From the NCBI RefSeq assembly GCF_020622345.1, contig NZ_JACNMO010000038.1, positions 1 to 35,289 on the forward strand: a stretch of 35,289 bases of DNA. The letters are read 5' to 3'. Below are positions 9,786 through 18,995 of the stretch, piece by piece. The notes beneath the pieces were generated by a model that saw nothing but the letters and a program-made list of their open reading frames with translations, did not search any database and was not told the DNA's origin. The translations under genes were made by a program, and so were the position numbers. The DNA is from Roseobacter weihaiensis (lineage in GTDB: Bacteria > Pseudomonadota > Alphaproteobacteria > Rhodobacterales > Rhodobacteraceae). The first letter of the stretch is position 1; each line of letters opens with the position of its first letter.

Positions 9786-10543
9786 TCCGGTTTTCCGCCA
9801 ATCTCGGCTTTCTATGGAACGACCGACCGCTGCCGGACGCGATCCGTGCGGCGCATGCCGCCGGTTTTGCAGCTGTGGAGTGCCACTGGCCGTACGAGAC
9901 ACCTGCCGAAGAGGTACGTGCCGCGCTGGATGACACGGGTCTGCCCATGCTTGGCCTGAACACCCTCCGTGGGAATCCGGGTGAAAACGGCCTCGCGGCG
10001 CTCGCCGGGCGCGAGGTAGAGGCCCGCGCAGCAATCGATCAGGCCATCCGGTATGCCAATGCGGTAGGCGCGCGTGCCATTCATGTCATGGCCGGGTTTT
10101 CTGGCGGCGAGGAAGCCGCACAGACGTTCAAATCCAACCTGGCCTACGCCACTGCACAGACGGAACGTACGATCCTGATCGAACCCTTGAACCGACATGA
10201 TGCGCCGGGTTACTTCCTTGAAACAACCGATCAGGCGCGCGCGATCATCGAGAGTGTTGACGCCCCAAACCTGAAGCTGATGTTCGATTGCTATCACGTG
10301 GGCCGAACCGAGGGGGATGTGATGACCCGCCTCACTGACCTATTGCCTCTGATCGGTCATATCCAGTTCGCCTCTGTGCCTGACCGCGGCGCTCCGGATC
10401 ATGGTGAGCTGAACTACCCGGCCATCTTCTCTCACATCGCAGCCCTTGGCTGGACCGCACCACTCGGCGCTGAATTCAAGCCACGCACTGCTGACCATAT
10501 CTTCAACTGGATCAAACCCCTGTCTTCGATTGCCCCAGCATGA
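9782..10543 (+). CDS. otnI: 2-oxo-tetronate isomerase (hydroxypyruvate isomerase family)
   Basis: A TIM-barrel sugar-phosphate-isomerase-like enzyme of about 253 residues. Segments include FSANLGFLWND at the start, LIEPLNRHDAPGYFLETTD (metal-ligand Glu), LKLMFDCYHVGRTEGD (Asp and His), GHIQFASVPDRGAPDHGEL and a C-terminal GAEFKP. This is the hydroxypyruvate isomerase (Hyi) family. Within LtnD-OtnK-OtnC clusters the member interconverts 2-oxo- and 3-oxotetronate. I chose the ATG at 9782 because it forms an ATGA overlap with the OtnC stop; an in-frame GTG at 9773 is possible but less likely. It is the last gene of the operon. Confidence 0.85.
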   Translation: MIRFSANLGFLWNDRPLPDAIRAAHAAGFAAVECHWPYETPAEEVRAALDDTGLPMLGLNTLRGNPGENGLAALAGREVEARAAIDQAIRYANAVGARAIHVMAGFSGGEEAAQTFKSNLAYATAQTERTILIEPLNRHDAPGYFLETTDQARAIIESVDAPNLKLMFDCYHVGRTEGDVMTRLTDLLPLIGHIQFASVPDRGAPDHGELNYPAIFSHIAALGWTAPLGAEFKPRTADHIFNWIKPLSSIAPA

Positions 10544-11241
10544 AAAACGGCCGGAGCTTGCCGAAAGACCAAGAAGCTGCACCTGCCCAAACACATGAGT
10601 ATTGTCTCAAATCCGATATCGGCTCCGCCGCCTTGGATACCCGGTTTGGCTGGTTCTGCCGTCTTTGAACCAAATGCGGCTATCCTTGAGCTCACAGGCG
10701 ACAGAGCCTTCAAGAAGTGCATTGCCCCATTCATCGATTACGCAAATCGCAACCGACCGCAGCGACACATCCAGTCCTCAAAAACAACGCATTTCGTTCT
10801 GTTCAGATTGCGGCAGTCACTGCAACTCTATCGATAGCCTGACCCAGCGACCTGGTCAGCCTGATTGCCCATGCTTTACCCCTCACCACCGACACTTTGC
10901 CGTTGGAAATGATGCAGGATGTACGAAGGGCTGCTTTTGGGAGCCGGGACGCAGGCAGCTGAACCTCCGCAATGGGCCGAAATACGCGATGCGCGCATGG
11001 AATTGATCCGGGGCACTTGACTTGGGCCTGTCGCTGGCTTTAACAAACCAACAGGACGACGCATTGCAAGGAGGTCGAACATGATGATCATTCGTTTCCT
11101 CCCGGGCCGCTCTCATTTCGGAGCCCCCGCATCCTGACAGTATTGGGCGCATACCGCCTCTGACGTCAGTCGCAACCGTCCAACCACCGGACATCCTTAC
11201 ATCTCAATTCAGGGCGCGGAGTCCTTTTCCGCGAATGTTCC
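10544..11241. other. Non-coding stretch downstream of the tetronate operon
   Basis: About 700 bases with no supported gene. Short open frames exist on both strands but have no ribosome binding sites or recognisable domains. Two small symmetric elements are visible near the next gene: the palindrome CTGACGTCAG at 11160-11169, and a hairpin CGCGGA/TCCGCG (11215-11220 and 11228-11233, 7-base loop) ending eight bases before the exporter ATG. I see no convincing terminator for the operon. Confidence 0.4.
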
Positions 11242-12999
11242 ATGTCCCGTCTGTCTGCCAACGGCGCCTTTGCGCGCGTTCTCACCTTCGCCCTCCGCCT
11301 CTGGATGCGCAGGCGCGGCCTCGTTGCCGGTCTTCTGCTTCTGGTGCTGACTTCGACGGCCGCTGATATCGCGATCCCTGTCGTCACCGGTCACCTGGTT
11401 GCGACCGTCTCCGAGGCGGGCTCACCCTGGGATGCGTTTGGCCTGCTCCTTGGCCTTGGCGCGCTGTCCATCGCCTCGAAAATCCTGAGCTATTTCGCGA
11501 TCATCGCCCTGACGGTCCCGACCATGCGCCTGGCTGAGGCCGAAGCATTCCAGCGCGTCCAGCGCCTGCCCGCTGACTGGCACGCCAATGCTTTCGCCGG
11601 ATCGACCGTGCGGCAGATCACCCGAGGCGCATGGGCGCTTGATGACATGGCGGACGTGTTGCTCCTGGCTCTCCTGCCATCGATGCTGGTGTTGCTGGGG
11701 ACCATCGGCACGCTCACGGCATTCCGGTGGGAGGTTGGCCTTGTCGCCGCTTTGGGTGCTGCGCTGTTTCTCGGGCTCTCGCTGACGCTGACGCTGTTCT
11801 GGGTGGCACCCGCCGCGCGGTTGTCGAACGCACAGGACAGTCGGGTCTCCGGTGCGCTTGCAGACGCGATCACGTCAAACGCGGTGGTGCGGGCCCATGC
11901 GGGTGAGGCGCGGGAGGACGAACGGTTGGGGCGGGTCCTGTCCAAGTGGGCGCATCGGACGCGGCGCACTTGGCGGCGCGGGACTTGGTCTGGTCTGGCG
12001 CAGAATGTGTCGCTCTGGGGTTTGCGGGCCGCCGTGCTGGGCGGCGCGTTGCTGGCGTTCGTCCAGGGTTTGGCCGGTGCCGGAGAGATCGCGTTTGTTG
12101 TCTCCGCGCTTGGAATGCTGGATGGCTACCTGCGGCAGATCGGCAATCACGTGCGGATGCTTCAGAAGTCTGTCAATGACGCGGAAGAGCTGGTCGACCT
12201 GATGTCCGCCACGCCAGAGCGTGAGGTGGCACGTCCTCCGGCGGTCGCCTTGCCATCGCGCGCGTCTGCTTTGGCCTTCGACCACGTGGATTATGGGTAT
12301 GCCGGGGCGCCTGCACCGCTTTTCAATGACCTGCATGTCACGATACCCGCCGGTCAAAAAGTGGGACTGGTGGGGCGATCAGGCTCTGGCAAGACGACGT
12401 TCGTCAAGCTGATACAGCGGATTCATGAAGTGACGGATGGGGCGATCACGCTGGGCGGTGTTGACATCGCGCGCGTCCCGCTGTCGGACCTACGTCGCCA
12501 TATTGCACTGGTTCCGCAGGAGCCGATCTTGTTCCACCGTTCACTCGCCGAGAATATCGCCTATGCACGTCCCGGTGCCACCCGGGCGGAAGTGCGCAAG
12601 GCCGCCGCGCGAGCAGGCGCTGCAGGCTTCATCGAGCGGCTGCCCAAGGGCTATGGGACAGAAGTGGGCGAGCGGGGCGTGAAGCTATCCGGCGGCGAAC
12701 GTCAACGGGTGGCCATCGCGCGCGCTTTCCTCTCGGACGCGCCCGTCTTGGTGATGGACGAGGCAACGTCCTCACTGGACTCCGAGGCTGAGGCAAAGGT
12801 CGCTGAAGCCGCAGAGCGACTGATGGAAGGGCGCACGACGCTGGTCATTGCGCACCGGCTGGCGACCGTCGAAAGGATGGACCGCATCCTCGTCTTCGAC
12901 AGTGGCAAAATCGTGGAGGACGGCGCCCCCGCGGAGCTGATGGCCCGCGAAGATGGTCTCTATCGTGCGCTGCGCCAGCGCCAGACACTCGCAGCCTGA
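11242..12999 (+). CDS. ABC exporter half-transporter (fused membrane and ATPase domains)
   Basis: A 585-residue protein with an N-terminal six-helix transmembrane domain (about residues 20-310) and a C-terminal nucleotide-binding domain. The ATPase motifs are complete: Walker A GRSGSGKTT (about 378), Q-loop VPQEP, signature LSGGERQRVAIARAF (about 482), Walker B VLVMDEATSSLD (about 503) and H-loop AHRLATVE (about 538). This is the MsbA/MdlB-type exporter layout, which works as a dimer to export lipids, drugs or peptides. The substrate cannot be read from the sequence, and the gene appears monocistronic, so it is probably a homodimer. The start was chosen as the first ATG of the frame. Its ribosome binding site is poor, with a small hairpin just upstream. 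Confidence 0.9.
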   Translation: MSRLSANGAFARVLTFALRLWMRRRGLVAGLLLLVLTSTAADIAIPVVTGHLVATVSEAGSPWDAFGLLLGLGALSIASKILSYFAIIALTVPTMRLAEAEAFQRVQRLPADWHANAFAGSTVRQITRGAWALDDMADVLLLALLPSMLVLLGTIGTLTAFRWEVGLVAALGAALFLGLSLTLTLFWVAPAARLSNAQDSRVSGALADAITSNAVVRAHAGEAREDERLGRVLSKWAHRTRRTWRRGTWSGLAQNVSLWGLRAAVLGGALLAFVQGLAGAGEIAFVVSALGMLDGYLRQIGNHVRMLQKSVNDAEELVDLMSATPEREVARPPAVALPSRASALAFDHVDYGYAGAPAPLFNDLHVTIPAGQKVGLVGRSGSGKTTFVKLIQRIHEVTDGAITLGGVDIARVPLSDLRRHIALVPQEPILFHRSLAENIAYARPGATRAEVRKAAARAGAAGFIERLPKGYGTEVGERGVKLSGGERQRVAIARAFLSDAPVLVMDEATSSLDSEAEAKVAEAAERLMEGRTTLVIAHRLATVERMDRILVFDSGKIVEDGAPAELMAREDGLYRALRQRQTLAA

Positions 13000-13515
13000 T
13001 GGCGGCGGCGCGGGGCACGACGGATAAGGTATCTGAAGACCAATGCGTTCCTATGCTTCGACTTCCTGCCCCTGAAACCGGAACCGTCTTTGGTCCATCT
13101 TTTGAGCCATATCTGTTAGGGTCCGCTAAGCCCAACCCAGTACTCACAACGGTGCCTTAGTTTTCCCGCGCAAGGATTCGGCAAGATCGTGATGGTGTCG
13201 TCGGTGCTTGGCTCGCAAAGCGGGCTGCGCGTGGCGGCCTATGCCTCCAGCAAACATGCCGTGATCGGGCTGACCCACGAACTGTGAAACGAGTGGGCGC
13301 CGCTGGGCGTCAACGTCAAGACACCTTCTTTTCTGAAGTTGTATTCGAAAATGAAGAAGCAACGGAAAACGCGAGCTCTGCTGTTTCCAAAACAGTGCCG
13401 CGCGAGATCGAGATCTCGCTGCCGCACGCCCCCTTCACGACCTGTTCAAACTCATTCTCTTGATCAAGGAACGCAAAGGATCTCACCTTCCGGGAATTTC
13501 AAACTTTAGTGCGCG
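13000..13515. other. Intergenic region holding the SDR remnant
   Basis: Apart from the SDR fragment (13165-13323), nothing is recognised. A 7-base inverted repeat GCGAGAT/ATCTCGC with a 4-base loop lies at 13402-13419. The stretch between the exporter and the hydrolase thus looks like degraded or rearranged sequence rather than a functional intergenic region. Confidence 0.4.
13165..13323 (+). pseudogene. Remnant of a short-chain dehydrogenase/reductase (SDR)
   Basis: The plus-strand frame through 13174 reads GFGKIVMVSSVLGSQSG, then AAYASSKHAVIGLTHEL, a TGA stop at 13285-13287, and then NEWAPLGVNV. This is the core of a classical SDR: the active-site serine strand (VSSV) and the YxxxK motif (YASSK), ending at the beta strand that normally leads to the NxxxPG segment. 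Similarity then stops, and no N-terminal Rossmann part is visible upstream. A fragment of about 50 residues with an internal stop and both ends missing is a decayed gene copy. Its original substrate cannot be told. Confidence 0.8.
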
Positions 13516-14535
13516 TCAAAGCCCCAGGAACCGTGCAATTGCCATGATGGAAGCCTCGTGAGCTGTGGTACGGTCCCAACCATCCGGGTCGTCGCAGATT
13601 GGATCCTCGCCTTCTTCGATGAGCAATTGCGCCGCATTCTCTTTGCAGATCGGGAGAAAAGAGTAATGGTGAGCATCAGGGATCACAATATGCTCCACTT
13701 GCGGCAGCAAATCGACCAGCCCGCTGCCGTTGGTTCGAACGTCAACGGCAAACCAGGGGACACTGTCGCCCAACGTCACCAGTTGTACCGGTACATCGAT
13801 TTCTGATGCACTTTGAGGAGTGGCGGCGTAGGTAAAACCAGGATCAACGGCGACGATGCGAGTAAAGCGCGCATCCGACATTTCATCTGAGAATTCAGGC
13901 GGTAGGTTTTCGAAATCGACCCCACCGCGCATCAGAAACAGGCAGTCTTGCGCTGACTCTCCGGACATGTAGCAATAGGCCCGGTAAACCTCGGGATCCA
14001 GGCGCAGCCCTGCGACACCCAGCACTGTAGATCCGCCGAGCGAGAATCCCAATGCTGCGATCCGGTCAGGATCAATGCGGTCCGCGAAGTATGGATCGGC
14101 AAGAACGTGATCGAGCGCCGCGCTCAAGTCTGCCGCCCGCTCTGACAGTCGTACCGTTCGGCGCGGAGAGCTGTCACCTGATGTTGTACCGGGATGGTTC
14201 ATCACCAGAACCAAAGCGCCACGCTCAGCCAAGCCGGCGGCAAGCCAGGCGGTGCCGTCGATGCTGCTACCCGATCCGTGCGATACAACAATCAACGGCA
14301 ACTCCCGATCGGGCAGGGCAGCGCCAATATATGCATCAACCGATTCAAACACGAGGCTACCACCAACCGGTGCGGCATATGTCGCGCGTCCGACGGGCGA
14401 CCAGATCGCCGCTTCGATAAGGCTCGCGCGATGCTCAGCTTGAACGTCAAAACGATCAAAACCGACATTAGGTTCCGCGAGAGCAGGACAGGCAAGGGCT
14501 AGGGCCGCAGTCGCAGTTCGAAACACAGATTCCAT
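13516..14535 (-). CDS. Exported alpha/beta hydrolase, dienelactone-hydrolase-like (COG4188 type)
   Basis: A protein of about 339 residues. I start it at the ATG at 14535, preceded by GGGAG at good spacing, rather than an upstream in-frame start at 14580, because it then opens with a signal peptide (cleavage likely after CPALA, residue 20). The nucleophile elbow GFSLGGS lies mid-protein. The oxyanion strand LIVVSHGSG and the late histidine segment DAHHYSF complete a hydrolase layout resembling predicted dienelactone hydrolases and PAF-acetylhydrolase relatives. Several cysteines after the core (YCYMSGESAQDC, PICKEN, DPICDD) suit a periplasmic location with disulfides. The substrate is unknown, probably an ester. 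It is transcribed divergently from the AraC-type gene, the usual arrangement for a regulator and its target. Confidence 0.8.
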   Translation of the reverse strand: MESVFRTATAALALACPALAEPNVGFDRFDVQAEHRASLIEAAIWSPVGRATYAAPVGGSLVFESVDAYIGAALPDRELPLIVVSHGSGSSIDGTAWLAAGLAERGALVLVMNHPGTTSGDSSPRRTVRLSERAADLSAALDHVLADPYFADRIDPDRIAALGFSLGGSTVLGVAGLRLDPEVYRAYCYMSGESAQDCLFLMRGGVDFENLPPEFSDEMSDARFTRIVAVDPGFTYAATPQSASEIDVPVQLVTLGDSVPWFAVDVRTNGSGLVDLLPQVEHIVIPDAHHYSFLPICKENAAQLLIEEGEDPICDDPDGWDRTTAHEASIMAIARFLGL

Positions 14536-14617
14536 TTTTGGATCTCCCGGATTAAAAAAGGATAAACCCATCCTCCACAACGCTCTGGTCCGCGCGTCCT
14601 CGAACCGGTTTCAGGTC

Positions 14618-15655
14618 GTGCAGAACCGGATGTTGGTCTATTCCTGCCTTATGTTGACACTTCCGATACCGCTTGTAGTCGCCCTTATCCTGGGCTTTCT
14701 GGCGCTGCGCCACGTTGTGGCCGGGGATCGTCCGATCCTGTTTCTGATCCTTCTGGCGGCCTGCGCGGGTCAGTCGCTCGTGATCTCGCTCAATCAGAAT
14801 TACGGTTTGTCTGGATTCGCACTCATCCAGCCGGTCACCGCTGTCGCTGCCCCGCCTTTGGCCTGGCTGACCTTCCAATCCGCTGTCTTCCGTCCGCTTG
14901 AGGTCAAACGTGACTGGTACCATCTGCTTGCACCTGTCTTCACCACGTTCTGCACGGCTTTCGCACCCCTGACGCTGGATTTCGTATTACCCGTTATCTT
15001 CGCCAGCTACGGGGTCGCAATCCTGATCCACCTTCGTCAGGACGACACGCTTCCACTGGCACGGCTCGGGTCAGGCCCGCTGCCTGCCCGGATCTGGAAG
15101 GCCGTCAGCGTCCTCCTACTTCTCTCGGCGCTGTCGGATGTCCTCATTGCCATCGCACTCCACCTTGGCCGTACCGAATGGCAGCCTCTGATCATCAGTG
15201 TTTTCACATCTTTCACACTTCTTGGCATCGGGCTCCTGAGTCTCTCACGCGATGCAGAAGGCACGGGCGACGATGAACCAGCCACACCCAACCCCAGCGT
15301 CCCCGGACCCTCGGAAAAAGATGCAACGCTCATCGCCCGCCTCGATGCTCTGATGGAGGCGCGCCGCCCCTATCTCGACCCCGATCTGACGCTCGCCCGC
15401 CTCGCCCGGCAGTTGCACGTGCCCATCAAGCAGCTCTCGGCTGCAATAAACCGGGTGAAGGGCGAAAACGTCTCACGCTATGTCAATGGATTTCGCATTC
15501 GAGAAGCCTGCGCGCGTCTGGATGAGGGGGACAATGTGACCGAGGCCATGTTCTGCAGCGGGTTTAACACCAAATCGAACTTCAACCGAGAATTTACACG
15601 CGTTATGGGACAGCCGCCATCTGCTTTTCTAAAAGCCAAGGCGATAAACGCCTAA
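14618..15655 (+). CDS. AraC-family regulator with an N-terminal membrane domain
   Basis: A 345-residue protein in two parts. Residues about 10-215 are strongly hydrophobic with roughly six to seven membrane spans; a linker rich in Pro, Glu and Asp follows. The last 110 residues form an AraC-type DNA-binding domain: first helix-turn-helix LTLARLARQLHVPIKQLSAAI, second TEAMFCSGFNTKSNFNREF, ending with GQPPSAFL. The regulator would therefore be anchored in the inner membrane and may sense a membrane or periplasmic signal. It is divergent from the exported hydrolase 83 bases away. The start is uncertain: GTG 14618, ATG 14630 or ATG 14651 are all possible and none has a strong ribosome binding site. 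Confidence 0.83.
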   Translation: MQNRMLVYSCLMLTLPIPLVVALILGFLALRHVVAGDRPILFLILLAACAGQSLVISLNQNYGLSGFALIQPVTAVAAPPLAWLTFQSAVFRPLEVKRDWYHLLAPVFTTFCTAFAPLTLDFVLPVIFASYGVAILIHLRQDDTLPLARLGSGPLPARIWKAVSVLLLLSALSDVLIAIALHLGRTEWQPLIISVFTSFTLLGIGLLSLSRDAEGTGDDEPATPNPSVPGPSEKDATLIARLDALMEARRPYLDPDLTLARLARQLHVPIKQLSAAINRVKGENVSRYVNGFRIREACARLDEGDNVTEAMFCSGFNTKSNFNREFTRVMGQPPSAFLKAKAINA

Positions 15656-15754
15656 AGTACCCCACCCTCAGGAGAGGTATCCTGCCTTTAGATCACTATC
15701 ATGCAGCAGGTGGCCAATGGCAGCTTCAGGGGTTCAAGCCGAAACACTGAAACA

Positions 15755-17332
15755 TTACAGTGTATAGCTGCGCTCGATACCAATGTGGTCCAGAAAGGCA
15801 GTGTCGTGGCTGACGACAAGGATCGCACCGTCATATGCGTTTAACGCAGCCTCCAACGTCTCAACGGCTTCGATATCGAGGTGATTGTCAGGCTCATCCA
15901 AAAGCAAAAGCTGCTTTGGCTGACTGTGCCCCAGGGTGCAGGCTAACCCCGCGCGTAAACGCTGTCCCCCGCTGAGTGCGCCAATCGTTTGGAGGGCGTC
16001 ATCCCCCCTGAAAAGGAACCGCGCGAGAACGGCCCGCCTGTCGTTCTCGCTGGCCTCCGGGTCCAGACGCGCAAAGGCTTCCGTCACCGTTTCATCGGGA
16101 TCAAACAAGCTCATGTCTTGATCCAGCCGCGCTGCGGGAACGTGCAGCGCCACGTCCCCTGTCCAACCCGTCAACTCACCCTTGATGCAGGCCAGAAGCG
16201 TGGATTTCCCAGATCCGTTCGGCCCCTCTATAGCGATACGCTCGGGACCGCGAATGGCAAAAGTGACAGCTTGCAAGACAGGGTGATCATCATTGTAGCC
16301 AAAGGTCAGGTTTTCGACCCGCAGAACATCGCGGCCCTGCGCGAGACCGGATTTGGGGATATCCATGACAAGCGGCTGCAGGATTTCAATCGCCTCTCGC
16401 GCGGCCTCCAACTCGGTCTCCGCCGCATCCATCCGGCGAGCGCGCAACCGCGCCCCGGACCCACCCGAACCTTCGCTGCGCTCTTTCGCGGCATCAAGCA
16501 AGATTTTTGCCTGACTGCCGGAGGCACGCAATTTGCGGCCTTGCCGATCCGTACGTGCCTTGCGTTCTGCGGCCAGGCGTGCGCGGGCGCCGGCCTCTGT
16601 CACCGCCCGCTTCGCCCGCAGCAGTTCACCTTCTGCTGATGCAAGCTCGGCCGATTTCATGTCGCGATAGGCGTCATAGTTCCCACCATAGCTTCGGGCA
16701 CCTAGCGTTGTCAGCTCGACAATCGCGTCCATCGCGCCAAGAAGAAACCGGTCATGACTGGCAACGATCACGCAGCCCTGCCATGCATTAAGGACTTGGA
16801 TGACTTGTTCACGCCCTGCGCGGTCAAGGTGGTTCGTCGGCTCATCCAAAAGCAGCGCATCGGGTTCAGCAAACATCAGCGCGGCAAGGCCCGCGCGTGT
16901 CCGCTGCCCGCCCGACAGAGATCCAAGCGGCGCATTGAGCGGCAGGTGCGCCAGCCCCATGTTCGCTAGGGCGGCCTCCAGCCTTGCCTCCAACGTCCAG
17001 TCCGCCTCCGCGAGATCTTCTGCGGTGGTTTCTCCCGCCTCCGCGCGGGCAAGGATCGCAAGTTGATCCTGCACATCAAACAGGTCAGCCAGTGTACCAT
17101 CCGCCTGCTGCTCCGGGTTCTGTCGCAGAAAGCCGATTGAATCAGGCCGTGTGACGGTGCCAGACGCAGGCATTATCTCACCCGCGATAAGACGCAGAAG
17201 CGTCGTCTTACCCGTCCCGTTGCGACCTATAAGGCCGGTCCGCGTCGGCCCGAATGTAAGGTCAAGACTGCCGAACAAGGTGGTGCCATCAGGCTTTTGC
17301 CAGCACAGGCGGGCCAGAATGATTGAAGACAT
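15755..17332 (-). CDS. ABC-F family ATPase (duplicated ATP-binding cassette, no membrane domain)
   Basis: A protein of about 525 residues from the ATG at 17332, where similarity to the family begins (SSIILARLCWQKPDG). The open frame runs on upstream but that part looks non-coding. Cassette 1 has Walker A GRNGTGKTT, signature LSGGQRTRAGLA and Walker B LLLDEPTNHLD. Cassette 2 has GPNGSGKST, LSGGQRLRAGLA and LLLDEPDNHLD. A charged helical linker rich in Lys, Arg, Ala and Glu separates them, as in ABC-F proteins, which act on ribosomes in translation rescue or antibiotic protection. A role in transport is unlikely. The target antibiotic or translational role cannot be inferred here. Confidence 0.88.
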   Translation of the reverse strand: MSSIILARLCWQKPDGTTLFGSLDLTFGPTRTGLIGRNGTGKTTLLRLIAGEIMPASGTVTRPDSIGFLRQNPEQQADGTLADLFDVQDQLAILARAEAGETTAEDLAEADWTLEARLEAALANMGLAHLPLNAPLGSLSGGQRTRAGLAALMFAEPDALLLDEPTNHLDRAGREQVIQVLNAWQGCVIVASHDRFLLGAMDAIVELTTLGARSYGGNYDAYRDMKSAELASAEGELLRAKRAVTEAGARARLAAERKARTDRQGRKLRASGSQAKILLDAAKERSEGSGGSGARLRARRMDAAETELEAAREAIEILQPLVMDIPKSGLAQGRDVLRVENLTFGYNDDHPVLQAVTFAIRGPERIAIEGPNGSGKSTLLACIKGELTGWTGDVALHVPAARLDQDMSLFDPDETVTEAFARLDPEASENDRRAVLARFLFRGDDALQTIGALSGGQRLRAGLACTLGHSQPKQLLLLDEPDNHLDIEAVETLEAALNAYDGAILVVSHDTAFLDHIGIERSYTL

Positions 17333-17619
17333 TGGGAATGCTCGCTGTGAGAAAATCTCAGGGGGATCGTCAGAAAGGTGAGCACGCAATCCATTGTCTT
17401 GATCCTGTGTTGGTTCCCATCGGTAATTTAAGTCTGGTTCGTCGAAGATGCAAATCCGAGGAGGCAATTTGCCGATATGCTGGTATGGAAATTGCCGGAG
17501 CAGCCATTCAGTGGCGAAAGATGACGGGTGGCAGCCCAAAAGAGACATTCGAAACCTGCAACCGGGCGAGCAGGGCGCGGGACAATGTGAGTTTTCGCTG
17601 CGCTTGCGCCAATGTCCGG

Positions 17620-18297
17620 TTATCCAAATGCATCGATGAATGCGGCTTTGCCTCTTTTCGTGAAGATAATCGCTCGACTGTTAGTATCACGAGCAGCCCA
17701 GTTCAGCTCTATCAACCTATCGAGGATCGCGCGGCCAAGATTGCCGGATAGATGAGATCTGCGCGCGCTCCAGTCTAAACACTCTCTGCACATCGGGGAT
17801 GTTTTCTGTTCCAGGGCTGAAAAGTCGATGCCAAAATCTGTGAAAAAATCGCGTCCTGTATCGGTTAGTCTTAAGTCTTCACCTGATCTCGATAGATAGC
17901 CACGTTCATAGAGTGCATCGAAGAGTCGTACACCCATGTCGCCTGCGAGATGATTGTAGCAGCTCCGTGCCGTTCGCAGGGCGGCATCTCTTGGCCCGGT
18001 TCGCGTACGTGTGAGGCCAGCTTTTTCAGCAAGACCCATCAAACCAGCAATGACGTCGGCCACGTTCTCGTCGCGTATCGCGTAATATCTGTGGCGGCCC
18101 TGCCTTCTCTTGTGAAGAATATGTACCTCTGTCATCTTGCCCAGATGCACACTGGCAGTCTGTGGGGTGACACCCGCCTCCGCTGCCAGTTCGGCAGCGG
18201 TCAGAGCCTTTCCACTCATTAAGGCCGTCAGCATGTTTGCCCGTGCTGGATCACCGATCAGCGCAGCAATTCTGGCGATGTCTGGTCCCTCTTTCAT
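17620..18297 (-). CDS. ArsR-type winged-helix transcriptional regulator
   Basis: A 225-residue protein. The N-terminal 90 residues are an ArsR-like winged helix (IAALIGDPARANMLTALM, ALTAAELAAEAGVTPQTASVHL, then the wing KRRQGRHRYYAI). The C-terminal half is longer than in small metal sensors and has a CREC segment (SPMCRECLDWSARR) that occurs in a subgroup of such regulators. No classical metal-binding ELCVCDL motif is seen, so another signal is likely. The ATG overlaps the stop of the upstream gene by four bases, so the two form an operon. It probably regulates its own unit. Confidence 0.82.
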   Translation of the reverse strand: MKEGPDIARIAALIGDPARANMLTALMSGKALTAAELAAEAGVTPQTASVHLGKMTEVHILHKRRQGRHRYYAIRDENVADVIAGLMGLAEKAGLTRTRTGPRDAALRTARSCYNHLAGDMGVRLFDALYERGYLSRSGEDLRLTDTGRDFFTDFGIDFSALEQKTSPMCRECLDWSARRSHLSGNLGRAILDRLIELNWAARDTNSRAIIFTKRGKAAFIDAFG

Positions 18298-18995
18298 GCA
18301 GCTTTCATATCAAAAAATTGCGCCCTTACATCTGCGATACAACGCTGGCGTGATGATTTCGGTGCCTCGTGAGGTACAAAATCGGACTCTACCCCGTCAA
18401 GAAAGTCGACAGCGCGGCGAAGCAAGCCGGTTTTTTCATGCGACAGCTTGTCGGGTCCAACTCCAATCATCTGTTCAATGAACATCACACCAGCCTGTTT
18501 CAGAAAAACAGACTCCGGCCGACCATCGCGGGTGCAGACGCCGTATACACCATTCAGGAAGTGACCCCAGGTCGAGGTGGCGTGTTTCTCATCGAACTGA
18601 TCCGCGACGGCAGGAGCTTGTGCCTGTAACTCAGCGCCGAGGGGGCTGGTAAGGAATGCGGCTTTTGCATGGTCATATCGGCTGAAGAAATGATCTCGGG
18701 CACGGGCTTCGTTATCTAGGCCGAGCTGGGTGATGTCGCGATACCAATCGGTATGCCCGCGAAGATGAAAGCGATATGTTTGCTGGTATATGAAATCCGC
18801 GACGAATGACATCGACCGACCGCTGCCATCGTAGATATAGGATGGGGCGGGAAAGACCTTTGCATCGATCAGCGCGTGAAGGTCTTCGGTCGTCGTGCCG
18901 ATGGCAGCTGAGAACTGGGTTTCCTCAAAGAAGTTTGTGTAAAGATAATTCAGTAGCATGTGGCGATCCTCAATGATGGTTGTTGGCAAACCCAT
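18294..18995 (-). CDS. Conserved protein of unknown function, possibly DUF6058-like
   Basis: A 233-residue soluble protein rich in aromatic residues (LLNYLYTNFFEETQFS near the start, FIYQQTYRFHLRGHTDWYRD in the middle, STWGHFLNGVYGVCT later). No signal peptide, membrane span or catalytic motif is recognised. The resemblance to DUF6058 proteins is from memory and unverified. Translation may start at the first ATG or at the ATG at residue 13, MLLNYLY, which looks like the natural N-terminus. It is the first gene of a two-gene unit with the ArsR-type regulator (4-base overlap) and may be under its control. Confidence 0.65.
   Translation of the reverse strand: MGLPTTIIEDRHMLLNYLYTNFFEETQFSAAIGTTTEDLHALIDAKVFPAPSYIYDGSGRSMSFVADFIYQQTYRFHLRGHTDWYRDITQLGLDNEARARDHFFSRYDHAKAAFLTSPLGAELQAQAPAVADQFDEKHATSTWGHFLNGVYGVCTRDGRPESVFLKQAGVMFIEQMIGVGPDKLSHEKTGLLRRAVDFLDGVESDFVPHEAPKSSRQRCIADVRAQFFDMKAA

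Noticed and set aside
17333-17548. A 72-residue N-terminal extension of the ABC-F ATPase
   Set aside because: The extra residues show no family similarity, and an ATG at 17332 sits exactly where ABC-F similarity begins.
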